This document shows, one piece after another, positions 8,350 through 16,782 of a DNA stretch of 64,000 bases. The first letter of the stretch is position 1. Every line of letters starts with the position of its first letter. Made by a program: the position numbers and the translations under genes. The notes under the pieces are model-generated. The model did no database searches and was not told where the DNA came from. It was given only the letters and a program-made list of their open reading frames with translations. The stretch comes from Sulfurimonas sp. (GTDB lineage Bacteria > Campylobacterota > Campylobacteria > Campylobacterales > Sulfurimonadaceae), in NCBI RefSeq assembly GCF_028713515.1, contig NZ_JAQTOD010000004.1:1-64000 (forward strand), written 5' to 3'.

Positions 8350-9493
8350 CTTCATCAACCTTTAATTTCCAAGTGATTTTTCTTTCATTCTCACTGCTTT
8401 CATCATCTGCCATTTGATGTAAAAGACCATTTCTAAATCGTTTTGGAGTATCATTAAAATTTCTAAAATTTGGTGTATTCTCTCCCATTACACTGTTATA
8501 AAATATTTTTGAGTCTCTTGGAACTTTGGAATTTTCAGTACCTAGTGAAGCCATATTATATTTTGATTTGTAAGTATCATGTATCTCTTTTTCATAATTA
8601 TCGTAATATATAGTAGGTACCTCATACCTGCTCAATTCTTCAAAAATTGTTTTTCTAGTATAGATAAAATCTGAAATTGCATCACTTTTAACATCTTTAT
8701 AATTTATCTCATCAATTTTCTTTACAAAAGTGTATTCTGAATGTTGTTTTTCTTCATCTTCAGTTGCCATTACGCTTCGATATATTGCTGGAAAAATAAT
8801 AGTTTTTGAATTGAACTCTTCTAATAATGATGTTGTTCTTGCTTGAAAAGATTGATATGTAATTTTCCAATCTTGAGAGGTAATAGGTGGACTTATAATA
8901 TATCCCATTAGTGAATTAATATAATCAGTTTTTTTATCAGAAGGCACTCCATATGTTCTTGCTTGTATCAACCTTTTATAAAGTTCTTCATCATTTTCTT
9001 GTGAACTTGAAATTATAAACTTATTCAAAATCTCCAATAATTTTTCATTTCTTGAATTATCCAAAACTAATAGCAATAATTCTTCTGTTTCTTTTGCTTT
9101 TTTAGTTTGTTCTAAAAATAATGTGTTTATATCTTTTAAAATCGATAATTTTTCATTTTTATTCTTACTGTTCCATTCTTGAAAAGCTGTCATCTTACTC
9201 AAATCTTGAGTAGTTAAAAGTATCAAGTTTTTATATGTTAATATATTTGGATCATTGAGCCAATTTTTCAGTGTTTTCCAAATATTGTGATCTAAATTCG
9301 TTAAATCTTTTTCATAGTCTTTAACTTCGGTTTGACTACTTCCATTTTTATTCATTACTGTAACATCACCATATGTTTCAATATAAACACTTTCATTTTC
9401 AAGTAAGTCAAAACATTTTTCAAGTGCAATATAACATTGATAAAAAATAGGCTTAATTGTTTTTGTTGCATCGTGAATAAGTTTATCAGCCAT
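8342..9493 (-). CDS. ABC-3C effector/CTD component with nuclease-like N-terminus
   Basis: This is a 383-residue protein in the effector position of the ABC-3C module. Near the N-terminus, FYQCYIALEKCFDLL is followed by VYIETYGDVTV and SSQTEVKDY (about residues 38-60): an E..D...E-x-K pattern like that of DUF4297/PD-(D/E)xK-type DNases often carried by such components. The rest is helical and probably serves as the C-terminal domain that meets the MC and ATPase. No membrane segments are seen. Nuclease activity is inferred from the short motif only; a homologue search would be needed to name the CTD class. Confidence 0.6.
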   Translation of the reverse strand: MADKLIHDATKTIKPIFYQCYIALEKCFDLLENESVYIETYGDVTVMNKNGSSQTEVKDYEKDLTNLDHNIWKTLKNWLNDPNILTYKNLILLTTQDLSKMTAFQEWNSKNKNEKLSILKDINTLFLEQTKKAKETEELLLLVLDNSRNEKLLEILNKFIISSSQENDEELYKRLIQARTYGVPSDKKTDYINSLMGYIISPPITSQDWKITYQSFQARTTSLLEEFNSKTIIFPAIYRSVMATEDEEKQHSEYTFVKKIDEINYKDVKSDAISDFIYTRKTIFEELSRYEVPTIYYDNYEKEIHDTYKSKYNMASLGTENSKVPRDSKIFYNSVMGENTPNFRNFNDTPKRFRNGLLHQMADDESSENERKITWKLKVDEDE

Positions 9494-9565
9494 TTCTCAA
9501 ATCCTACATTATTTGTTTTAATTTTATTAGCATTGAATCAAATTCCTCTTGTTTGGTAATTATTA

Positions 9566-10612
9566 CTATTCAATAGTTTTAGCAAAAAAAACTCTATCAA
9601 TACCATAAAAATCCAATAGAACAGCAATAAAACTCTTTACTTCTGTTGTTGAATAAGTGTGTAATTTGAAAATTCTATTCGCACTCAATAGCTCAAACTC
9701 CAAAGAGGAAGCAAAAATACTTTTTAACACCTTATTATCCGAAAAATATTCAGCTAAAATATCAGTTGGCATATTTTCAAACTGTTTTGAAATATTATAT
9801 CTAGCTTGATTTGCTATGCTCTGTCCATTGTCAGCATATTGTTCAACGAAAGACAAAGACATATCAATAATTCTTTTAATTTCCTTTTCACCCTTATTTC
9901 CATATCTAAATCCATTTTTAAAGGCATTTTTTCTAGCATCTGCATCTTCTAAAAAAGCTAAATCTCTTTGAATATAATCAAGATTAATAGCAATATAAGA
10001 ACATAGTAAATAAAAAATTCTAAGAGAAATTTCTTTTTGTGATGGTTTTGTAAATATCTGTTCAACAAAAAATTTAGTAATATTGAGTAATTTATTCATA
10101 TTATCAAAATTTAATCCAAGTGCCAAGAGTGATTTTGCTTCTAAAAACTTATTTTTCCAATCACCATCCAACTTGCTTAAAGAATAAGAATCAATCATTG
10201 AGATTATTTCTTCATCTGTCAATCTTGCTTCTAAGTATTGTTCATAATTCTTAATTTTATTCAAGAAATTTCCATCTAAAACAAAAACATTTAAATCTTT
10301 TCCAAAATCTTTCACATCAGGTCTTTTATCTGTTGTAGCAATTAAAGCATTAGTGGCTTTTATTGCAGTTTGTAAACCTTTTACCCAAAATATTCTCTCA
10401 ATAGCTTGGGGTGTTTTTTTATTTTTGATATCAACTATAGAAATTTCTCTAGATACAGAAGATGTACGATTATAAAGCCATAAGTCAATATCAGTTATTG
10501 CAAAACCTCTATAATTAAATGGTATTCCTCGTGCTACATAGTAGCCATTTTTCAAGAAATATATTCTCAATATCTCTTCTGTTTTAAAACCTTTGTTTAT
10601 TGCTGTAGCCAT
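9566..10612 (-). CDS. PD-(D/E)xK nuclease-like protein of a two-gene cassette
   Basis: This 348-residue protein starts with KGFKTEEILRIYFLKNGYYVARGIPF, then ITDIDLWLY (about 38-46) and ISIVDIKNKKTPQAIERIFWVKGLQ (about 57-81). This order, a helix with Glu, then D-x-D, then (D/E)-x-K, resembles restriction endonuclease-like nucleases that act on DNA. The remaining 230 residues are helical without recognisable motifs. A strong site (GGGAGGA) precedes the ATG, which follows the upstream stop by 2 bases, so the two genes are probably made as a pair. I cannot assign it to a named defence system. Confidence 0.6.
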   Translation of the reverse strand: MATAINKGFKTEEILRIYFLKNGYYVARGIPFNYRGFAITDIDLWLYNRTSSVSREISIVDIKNKKTPQAIERIFWVKGLQTAIKATNALIATTDKRPDVKDFGKDLNVFVLDGNFLNKIKNYEQYLEARLTDEEIISMIDSYSLSKLDGDWKNKFLEAKSLLALGLNFDNMNKLLNITKFFVEQIFTKPSQKEISLRIFYLLCSYIAINLDYIQRDLAFLEDADARKNAFKNGFRYGNKGEKEIKRIIDMSLSFVEQYADNGQSIANQARYNISKQFENMPTDILAEYFSDNKVLKSIFASSLEFELLSANRIFKLHTYSTTEVKSFIAVLLDFYGIDRVFFAKTIE

Positions 10613-10614
10613 AA

Positions 10615-11895
10615 TTAAAATCCTCCCGTTCTTAATGCCATAATCATATTGTTAGTATCTTTTGCAGTTCTATCCACTTGTTTTTTTCTGATATTCACTC
10701 GATTTACTTCTGGTCCTTTATATTTGTTGATTGTTGCACTTGGCAAAGATGTTAATGATTGCTCACTTATATTTCCTTGTTTTATTGCCTGTAAGGCAAG
10801 TTCTCCAACATCTTTTTTAAGCAACTTCATCATCCAACCACTTCTCTTATTGCCTTGCCAACTTGTTTTAGAGCCATGTTTAATCTCAACAACATGTTTT
10901 AATTCTAAAACCTTATAATCTTGCCCTATCGCATCAACTGGTCCTACTTCCTCACCTCTAATTAGTGCTTTTAGTAGTTTTTCTATCATAGTGATATTTC
11001 CTCTGCTAGAACCACTTTTTGTCATACCATAAGTTAATGAACTGACAAAAGCTTTGGCTAAATCAAATGCATCATCAACATTAGATGAACTATATTTAGA
11101 AAAAGACGATGGTTTAGTTAAAAATCCAACTTCTCCTTTTTCGTTACTTACAACATTAATATCAAACATACCTATTGCACTAAGTTTAGAATATAATTGT
11201 TCACCTAATATTTTGATTGCCTGATTTGATTCAATGCAAGCCTTTTCATCCAATAATTTATTAAATTGTATAAGCTTTGTTTGTTCATCTTGAGTAAGTG
11301 AAGCTAGAACTTGCTGTATTTTTTTTGTATTTTCTCTTTTAAAAAGATTACCATTGAAATACAAAGTATTTTGATCATCTATATTTTCTACATCTACTAG
11401 CCCAATTTGTTCTATATTTTGCTGAAATGAACTTAGTGATGTAGCATCAATTTTATATTGGTCAGATATTTCTGCCAAAATATCTTCTCGCCTATAAGGT
11501 GTCTCTGATATCTTTTCCGAAAGTATAATCGAAGCAAATTCTGTTTTATCAGGTTCTTGACTTTGAAATATTTTGCTAGTATGTTCAAGTGTAGTGGAAG
11601 TTGTAAGACCCAATATTGCTATACCTGACTGTCCAATATCTATTAATTCATTTGCTTTTAAAATATCTAGCAAAGCTTTTTGTTCTAATTTAGATATATT
11701 AGCTTCTTTTGCCAATGCATCAATTTTGGTTTGATTTAAAGTAAATTCCTCTGAAGTACTTAATGCAGAAAGTAAAATACCAGCTTTACCAGCCGTTTTT
11801 ATATTATCAAAAGCTGTCGTATTGACTGTTTGTAATTTATTTGCATGATGAATCAACCATGCTCCCTGCGTTTTTAAATCAATGCTATCTATCAT
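10615..11895 (-). CDS. Unknown 426-residue protein with winged-helix-like repeats
   Basis: I do not recognise this family. Residues about 40-110 (TLNQTKIDALAKEANISKLEQKALLDILKANELIDI) read like a winged helix, and a second similar helical unit is at about 125-180. The C-terminal third holds VLELKHVVEIKHGSKTSWQGNKRSG, a basic and mixed strand-helix part that could bind nucleic acid. There is no ATPase, nuclease, signal or membrane motif. It starts at 11895 with AAAGGA just upstream, right after the hsdS remnant, and precedes the nuclease-like gene by 2 bases. A DNA-sensing or regulatory partner of that nuclease is a reasonable guess, not shown. Confidence 0.55.
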   Translation of the reverse strand: MIDSIDLKTQGAWLIHHANKLQTVNTTAFDNIKTAGKAGILLSALSTSEEFTLNQTKIDALAKEANISKLEQKALLDILKANELIDIGQSGIAILGLTTSTTLEHTSKIFQSQEPDKTEFASIILSEKISETPYRREDILAEISDQYKIDATSLSSFQQNIEQIGLVDVENIDDQNTLYFNGNLFKRENTKKIQQVLASLTQDEQTKLIQFNKLLDEKACIESNQAIKILGEQLYSKLSAIGMFDINVVSNEKGEVGFLTKPSSFSKYSSSNVDDAFDLAKAFVSSLTYGMTKSGSSRGNITMIEKLLKALIRGEEVGPVDAIGQDYKVLELKHVVEIKHGSKTSWQGNKRSGWMMKLLKKDVGELALQAIKQGNISEQSLTSLPSATINKYKGPEVNRVNIRKKQVDRTAKDTNNMIMALRTGGF

Positions 11896-11908
11896 TTATA
11901 CATCCTTT

Positions 11909-11998
11909 TCATAAATTGATCCTCATTTCTTCATTCAAAAGTTTTGGCAAGAGTGTATCTCTCAAGTTTTCAAAGGCTTGGATTTGTTTTCTATACAT
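11909..11998 (-). pseudogene. Detached C-terminal tail of an HsdS specificity subunit
   Basis: A 29-codon frame (ATG 11998, TGA 11909) encodes a helix with FENLRDTLLPKLLNEEMRI. This is the standard last segment of HsdS proteins (central/terminal conserved helix, then LRDxLLPKLMSGE-like). The complete hsdS upstream ends with its own, different tail (KEILLSKMATIEG) 2 bases earlier. The piece is therefore likely the 3' stump of an older hsdS allele left after the gene was replaced. It keeps an ATG with GAGGGG 8 bases ahead and could still be translated as a microprotein. Confidence 0.65.
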
Positions 11999-12000
11999 AT

Positions 12001-13233
12001 TTACCCCTCAATAGTTGCCATTTTTGAAAGTAAAATTTCTTTTAACTTAAATAGCTTTTTATTCATTGATTCAGTTACCCAAATATACTGACTACATTGA
12101 CTAATAAGTAAATAAAATTTGTCAATTATTATTCTATTAGGATGTGAAAATTTTATTTGTTCAAATTCTGTTTTATTTATCATTAACATTGTCGACGAAC
12201 CAATTGCAATATTCCTAAGATTTTCATAACTATTTAATAAAGTATAATACAAGTATTCGACCATTTTATTTTCATTTAGAATAATTGAATTTATCTGCTG
12301 ATTAGTTATACATTGAGTCTTGTTTATGACCACTTTTCCCATATCTGAACCTATACAAGTAACTAATAAAGAATCTTCTTTTAAAACCTTATTCTTTAAT
12401 TTTTTTGCACCTTTATTAGATAAGCTTCTTATTGATTCTGTAACAAATTTTCCGTAATTTTTATAATCAGTAGGTGTAATAAAAGGCATATATATACCAA
12501 AATCTTCTGGATAGTCGCTTGATGGTGTTTTTCCTGTAATCACATTACCAATTTCTGAAATTTTAGAAGCTTTCCACCCTTTAGGTATCTCCATATCCAA
12601 CTCTTCACAATAAACCATCTCACCACTATTTGATTTATATGGCTTACCATTTTCATCAGGAAACTCAAAATCCACAAACCACTCTTTATAGATACCTTGA
12701 GCGGTGTCTTCTAGCTTGTGATTTAGTTGTTCATTTAGTTTGATTCTATCTGTGATGGTGTGGTACTCTTTGACTATCTCTCTTTGTTTCTCGATTGATG
12801 GAACTGGAAGTTCTAAATCACAAAAATCTTCCCAGTTAAAGCCACCTCTCACGCTGCTATCAGTTGTAAACCAAGCATTTCTATCAAACTCACTTCTTCT
12901 ACACCACATCATCAGATATTCTGGCAATAATTCATTAGTGTCTACTATTTCAAAAACGACATAAGCAGGAGATACAATAACACTATCTTCGTGTGCAAGC
13001 ATACTGATTGGAAGAATTTCATCTCTTCCAACGTGCATTGGATTATAAGCGAATTGATTCTTTTCAACAATTTTATATACTGATAAGTCTGTGCCAGTGA
13101 CATTTGCGACTGATGGCATAAATTCTTTAGTTATATTTATACCTCGAAGATGTTCAACTGTTCGACTGTTAGAATTGTTTTTATTTTTGGCTTGTTGAAC
13201 AAACTTACCAATCTTTTTATAGTTTGATCTCAT
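12001..13233 (-). CDS. hsdS: Type I restriction-modification specificity subunit (HsdS)
   Basis: The 410-residue protein sets the DNA target of the complex. It has two target recognition domains: an N-terminal one ending in the conserved block WEDFCDLELPVPSIEKQREIVKEYH (about 126-150), followed by a spacer helix (KLNEQLNHKLEDTAQGIYKEWFVDFEF), then a second beginning IPKGWKASKISEIGNVITGKTPS and a closing helix ending KLKEILLSKMATIEG. The two TRDs recognise the halves of a split site that cannot be predicted here. The start overlaps the hsdM end by 17 bases. The piece of another hsdS tail directly downstream points to past allele exchange. Confidence 0.95.
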   Translation of the reverse strand: MRSNYKKIGKFVQQAKNKNNSNSRTVEHLRGINITKEFMPSVANVTGTDLSVYKIVEKNQFAYNPMHVGRDEILPISMLAHEDSVIVSPAYVVFEIVDTNELLPEYLMMWCRRSEFDRNAWFTTDSSVRGGFNWEDFCDLELPVPSIEKQREIVKEYHTITDRIKLNEQLNHKLEDTAQGIYKEWFVDFEFPDENGKPYKSNSGEMVYCEELDMEIPKGWKASKISEIGNVITGKTPSSDYPEDFGIYMPFITPTDYKNYGKFVTESIRSLSNKGAKKLKNKVLKEDSLLVTCIGSDMGKVVINKTQCITNQQINSIILNENKMVEYLYYTLLNSYENLRNIAIGSSTMLMINKTEFEQIKFSHPNRIIIDKFYLLISQCSQYIWVTESMNKKLFKLKEILLSKMATIEG

Positions 13234-14776
13234 AGCCCAACTCTTTAAAAACTGTTAATAGCTCATGCTTTGATCGTTCTTCCTCTTTTAGAAGCTCTGT
13301 AAATTCACCTTGAAGTGTTGTCATCTTTGTATCGAAATCTATATTTTCATCTTTGTTTACAAACTTGATGTATTTACTAGGAACGAGGGAATAGTCTTTT
13401 GCTCTCACTTCGTCTATCGTGGCACTTTTACAGTATTCTGCTATATCTTTATAAGCCTCTTTATCGCTTTGCCAAGTATGATAAGTTGATGATACTTCAT
13501 CTAACGTTTCATCGTCAAACTGCACAAATTTTTTCTCAAATGGCACCCCTTTTTTTCTTAAATCCATAAAGAGTATTTCTCCGGTTCTATCTCTATGGGT
13601 TTTTGTTCGGTCATTTTGTTCAAAAGTTCTGAGCTTCTTATTGGCATTGAGTATCCAAAGTGTTACACTGATGTCTGTGGTATAAAACATCTTCATTGGC
13701 AATACAAGTATAGCTTCCACTAAATCATTTTCTATTAGTTTTGCTCTAATTTTATACTCTTCACCGCCACCACTGAGTGATCCGTTTGCCAAGATGAATC
13801 CTGCTACTCCATTTTGAGAGAGTTTTGATACCATATTTAGTATCCAACCGTAGTTAGCGTTTGATGTAGGCGGTACATCGTATCCTGCCCATCTCGCATC
13901 ATCTAGCAGTTCATTTACACCTCTCCAGTCCTTTTGATTAAAAGGAGGATTTGCCATAATAAAGTCGGCTTTTAAATCTTTGTGTTGGTCTTTTGCAAAT
14001 GTATCGGCAGGTACATCTCCAAGATTTGCGGAAATTCCTCTAATGGCTAGGTTCATTTTGGCGAGTTTATATGTAGTCGCCGTGTATTCTTGACCATAGA
14101 CTGAGATATCTTTTTTGTTTCCGTTGTGAGCATCTATGAACTTGACAGACTGAACAAACATACCACCACTACCACAAGCAGGATCGTAAATTTTGCCTTT
14201 ATAAGGCTCTATCATGGTTGCTATCAGATTGACGATTGATTTTGGAGTGTAGAACTCACCTTTTCCTTTTCCCTCTGCAATAGCAAAATTACTCAAAAAG
14301 TATTCATACACACGACCGACGATATCGTGCCCTTTGTCTTCTATGGTGTTGATGTTGTTGATAGTATCTATAAGAGAAGAGAGCTTGCTTGCATCAAGCC
14401 CTAGTCTTGAGAAGTAGTTATCGGGCAAAGCCCCTTTGAGAGAAGGATTGTTTTTTTCAATCGTTGCTAAAGCTGTATCTATTTTGAGAGCTATATCATC
14501 TTGTTTTGCTTGCTGCTTGATATACGACCATCTTGATTCTTCTGGAAGATAAAATACATTTTCCATAGTATAAAACTCTACCATATCGATAAATGCTTCT
14601 TTTCCCTCTGATAGTAGCTTTTCTCTGCGCTCTTCAAATGTATCACTGACAAACTTTAAAAATATTAGACCTAAAACAATATGTTTATATTCACTAGATT
14701 CAACAGAGCCTCTTAGTTTATTTGCACTATCCCAAAGAGTTTCTTCCATAGATTTTTGATTTTTTTCTTTTGCCAT
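13217..14776 (-). CDS. hsdM: Type I restriction-modification methyltransferase (HsdM)
   Basis: This 519-residue N6-adenine methyltransferase is the first gene of the operon. It contains the N-terminal HsdM helical domain (ETLWDSANKLRGSVESSEYKHIVLGLIFLKFVSD), the AdoMet motif DPACGSGGMF (about 199-208), and the catalytic motif NPPF (about 279-282). With HsdS it methylates and recognises the target, and with HsdR it restricts. Gene order M-S-...-R is usual, but six other complete genes (and an hsdS stump) sit between S and R. The start at 14776 (MAKEKNQKS) follows a weak AAGG site. Confidence 0.97.
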   Translation of the reverse strand: MAKEKNQKSMEETLWDSANKLRGSVESSEYKHIVLGLIFLKFVSDTFEERREKLLSEGKEAFIDMVEFYTMENVFYLPEESRWSYIKQQAKQDDIALKIDTALATIEKNNPSLKGALPDNYFSRLGLDASKLSSLIDTINNINTIEDKGHDIVGRVYEYFLSNFAIAEGKGKGEFYTPKSIVNLIATMIEPYKGKIYDPACGSGGMFVQSVKFIDAHNGNKKDISVYGQEYTATTYKLAKMNLAIRGISANLGDVPADTFAKDQHKDLKADFIMANPPFNQKDWRGVNELLDDARWAGYDVPPTSNANYGWILNMVSKLSQNGVAGFILANGSLSGGGEEYKIRAKLIENDLVEAILVLPMKMFYTTDISVTLWILNANKKLRTFEQNDRTKTHRDRTGEILFMDLRKKGVPFEKKFVQFDDETLDEVSSTYHTWQSDKEAYKDIAEYCKSATIDEVRAKDYSLVPSKYIKFVNKDENIDFDTKMTTLQGEFTELLKEEERSKHELLTVFKELGYEIKL

Positions 14777-14808
14777 TAATTATTGTGACCTTTTATTTAA
14801 CATAATTT

Positions 14809-14855
14809 ATTAAATACATTTTTTACTTATTATATCTTTAAAAAATGTATTTAAT
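14809..14855 (-). promoter_or_regulatory. Inverted repeat around a candidate -10 of the defence operon
   Basis: ATTAAATACATTTTTT (14809-14824) and its exact complement AAAAAATGTATTTAAT (14840-14855) flank a 15-base spacer. On the minus strand that spacer contains TATAAT (14834-14829), about 50 bases upstream of the hsdM start. A 16-bp perfect palindrome around a -10 box suggests an operator where a dimeric repressor would shut the operon. It is not a typical terminator because the stem has almost no G or C. The DNA-binding partner is unknown; an XRE-type remnant lies nearby. Confidence 0.5.
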
Positions 14856-15031
14856 ATAAAACGTGGAATATTCAAGTTAAAACTCCATAGGTAGGAATAA
14901 ACGAAAAGATGATTGATGTTTGACAGCAACTGTAACTTGGAACTGATCTCTATTTATGCTAATAGCATTTTTGGAAACAACGGCAGATACGAGATTTTTA
15001 ATGCAGATGCAGCCATACCTTAAAGATATGG

Positions 15032-15160
15032 ATGAGCGGGGGGGGTGTTTATTTGGGACGTGCCGAACTGAGAAAAGACAATCATCACTTTAATATCAAA
15101 CACCTTGCTAAAATCTCCAAGGTTTTAGATATAGACATTTGTGAGTTTTTTAGATCTTAA
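15032..15160 (+). pseudogene. C-terminal remnant of an XRE-type HTH regulator
   Basis: The frame ends at the TAA at 15158-15160 and reads YLGRAELRKDNHHF then IKHLAKISKVLDIDICEFF, the recognition helix and last two helices of a Cro/CI-type (XRE) domain (compare SQxYLGRIERGxxN...LxxIAKALDIxxxELF). Everything before the recognition helix is missing; instead a run of G residues (15038-15045) precedes it. Restriction-modification controller proteins are often of this fold, so this could be the relic of the operon's regulator. It is divergent from hsdM and on the far side of the inverted repeat. Confidence 0.6.
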
Positions 15161-15229
15161 CCATTGCAATAGAGACATAAATTGTATCAGAATACGGGGT
15201 TATTATGGCTTGAAATCGTTTCATATGCT

Positions 15230-16156
15230 TTAGAAATCAAAATTTCCACAGCTATCATTAAGAACAAACTCTTCCTCTTTTTTCTTAACAACCATTTTAT
15301 AATTTTTTATACTATAGAGATTATAAATATATTCCATTATATATGAGAAATTTGGGTACAGTCTATATTTATTAACCTGAGACATGAGTTTATTGTATTC
15401 TCTTGCTTTATTCGCAATGTTACTACACTCTATGCATTTTTGTATATAAAGCACTTGGTTTTTAACTCGTATATCTTCAAAATAAAAAATTGCGTATCTC
15501 TCAAATATCCTGCTGATGGCTTCATTAAGAGTATCTAAGTTTTTGTTTTTAAAAAATTTAGATGGAAGTTTTAACTCAAATCTACTTATCTGCTCATGTA
15601 ACGACTCTTTAAACTGTTTGTCATAAAACAACGCTGATACTGATTTAGTTTTCTTTTGTAAATAATTAGTGGTAATATAAATTTGTTCGTTATGGTATCT
15701 GCCATTTGGCACTTTTTTAATCTGCATAGCATAAAAGTTGTCGTACGCACAATTTACATCAATATTACAATCTAACTCACTCAGTTTAAATGGCAACCTT
15801 TTACTATTTAGCCAACTAGCCATAGCAAATAAAAAGTTGCTTCTTAACTCATCATTATAATCATCATAACTCTTTAACCCTGCAAATACCATCTTTATGT
15901 AATATGTTGATTCTTTTCTGTCTTGACCATGAGCATAAACACCAGTGTTAATCGTTGCTATAGTTGTGTTGTTGCTATAAATAACATACTCTATTCGTAC
16001 ACCACCGTTACCAAATCTATGTTCTTTGGAATCTACAAAAAAAGTTTCAATACTCATAACTAAATTTATCATTTCGTTTAATCTCGCTCTTTGTAGCTCC
16101 GCACTATGAAACTCTACTCTTAATCCTATACTGTCTATTTGTGTCGTGTAATGCAT
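15230..16156 (-). CDS. Putative replication-initiator-like protein (unassigned)
   Basis: A 308-residue soluble protein. The opening TQIDSIGLRVEF and the central segment SVSALFYDKQFKESLHEQISRFELKL (about 172-197) resemble the gene II/X-type replication proteins of plasmids and filamentous phages, in which a strand-loop followed by an R-F-E-x-K/R-L strand is usual. I cannot see a clear HUH or catalytic Tyr pair, so the call is tentative. It stands alone, transcribed toward the defence operon promoter region. It might start replication of an excised island or be a relic of a plasmid. Confidence 0.35.
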   Translation of the reverse strand: MHYTTQIDSIGLRVEFHSAELQRARLNEMINLVMSIETFFVDSKEHRFGNGGVRIEYVIYSNNTTIATINTGVYAHGQDRKESTYYIKMVFAGLKSYDDYNDELRSNFLFAMASWLNSKRLPFKLSELDCNIDVNCAYDNFYAMQIKKVPNGRYHNEQIYITTNYLQKKTKSVSALFYDKQFKESLHEQISRFELKLPSKFFKNKNLDTLNEAISRIFERYAIFYFEDIRVKNQVLYIQKCIECSNIANKAREYNKLMSQVNKYRLYPNFSYIMEYIYNLYSIKNYKMVVKKKEEEFVLNDSCGNFDF

Positions 16157-16288
16157 TTATTTTCTCTTATGTATATATTAAAAGGATAGATATATGTACT
16201 AATAGTTTATAAGTTAAATAGTTTTGATTAAAGTTTGTTGTGTGTCATATAATGTAAATTAAATTAATTATATGTTTATAACTGCTAC

Positions 16289-16471
16289 TTATTCTAGAAT
16301 CATTTTTTTAACATAAAAATGTATAGTCTTATCTATCTTTTCAATTAATGGATAATTTAAAAAAAAATAAAAAATTGTGATACCTAAAACTACAAAATGT
16401 AGTCTTAGGTAAGTTTTTATTAAGAACGGTAAAATCGCTTGACACCTCTCTTGTATTGTTGGTTGACTCAC
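16289..16471 (-). CDS. Small protein with one predicted membrane segment
   Basis: This 60-residue frame begins with GTG at 16471, directly after the stop of the DUF2958 gene (TAG-GTG), so it could be translated by re-initiation. Residues about 25-42 (LHFVVLGITIFYFFLNYP) form a hydrophobic segment, followed by a charged end. I know no family for it. The lack of a clear ribosome binding site makes it uncertain. Confidence 0.35.
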   Translation of the reverse strand: MSQPTIQERCQAILPFLIKTYLRLHFVVLGITIFYFFLNYPLIEKIDKTIHFYVKKMILE

Positions 16472-16768
16472 CTACTGCTCTTTTTTTAACTGCGATAGTG
16501 GCTGTGGTTTAAACCCTAAATCCCTCTCAACACCTAGTCCAAGACTTCCTTTTGCCTCTTGTATCTCTGATAGCGAAAAATATCCTAGTTCGCTCCCAAA
16601 AGGCGATACCACATATCCAAAGCAAATATCTTTATCTATTGAAAGCTCTGTAATGTACCAAGTCCAGCCGTCTAAAAAGAGTTTTACATACGCTATAGGG
16701 TCTTGTTGCTCCTTTGTAGCGTAAAGAAGAGGGATTTTATCTTCTATCTCTTTTGATATTAGTTCCAT
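16472..16768 (-). CDS. DUF2958 domain protein
   Basis: This 98-residue protein fits DUF2958 over its whole length: KLFLDGWTWYITEL, then FGYVVSPFGSELGYFSLSEI, then LGLGVERDLGFKPQPLS. The family is widespread on plasmids and integrative elements; its biochemical role is not known to me. I set the start at 16768 (MELIS) because an AGGAGG stands 7 bases ahead of it; an in-frame ATG at 16786 sits before that site and is unlikely to be used. It is the fifth or sixth gene of the minus-strand recombination module. Confidence 0.8.
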   Translation of the reverse strand: MELISKEIEDKIPLLYATKEQQDPIAYVKLFLDGWTWYITELSIDKDICFGYVVSPFGSELGYFSLSEIQEAKGSLGLGVERDLGFKPQPLSQLKKEQ

Positions 16769-16782
16769 AAAATGACCTCCTT

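Noticed and set aside
14930-15015. Plus-strand stretch reading ELISIYANSIFGNNGRYEIF
   Set aside because: It looks like a piece of a gene, but I could not tie it to a family and it has no start; too short to call.
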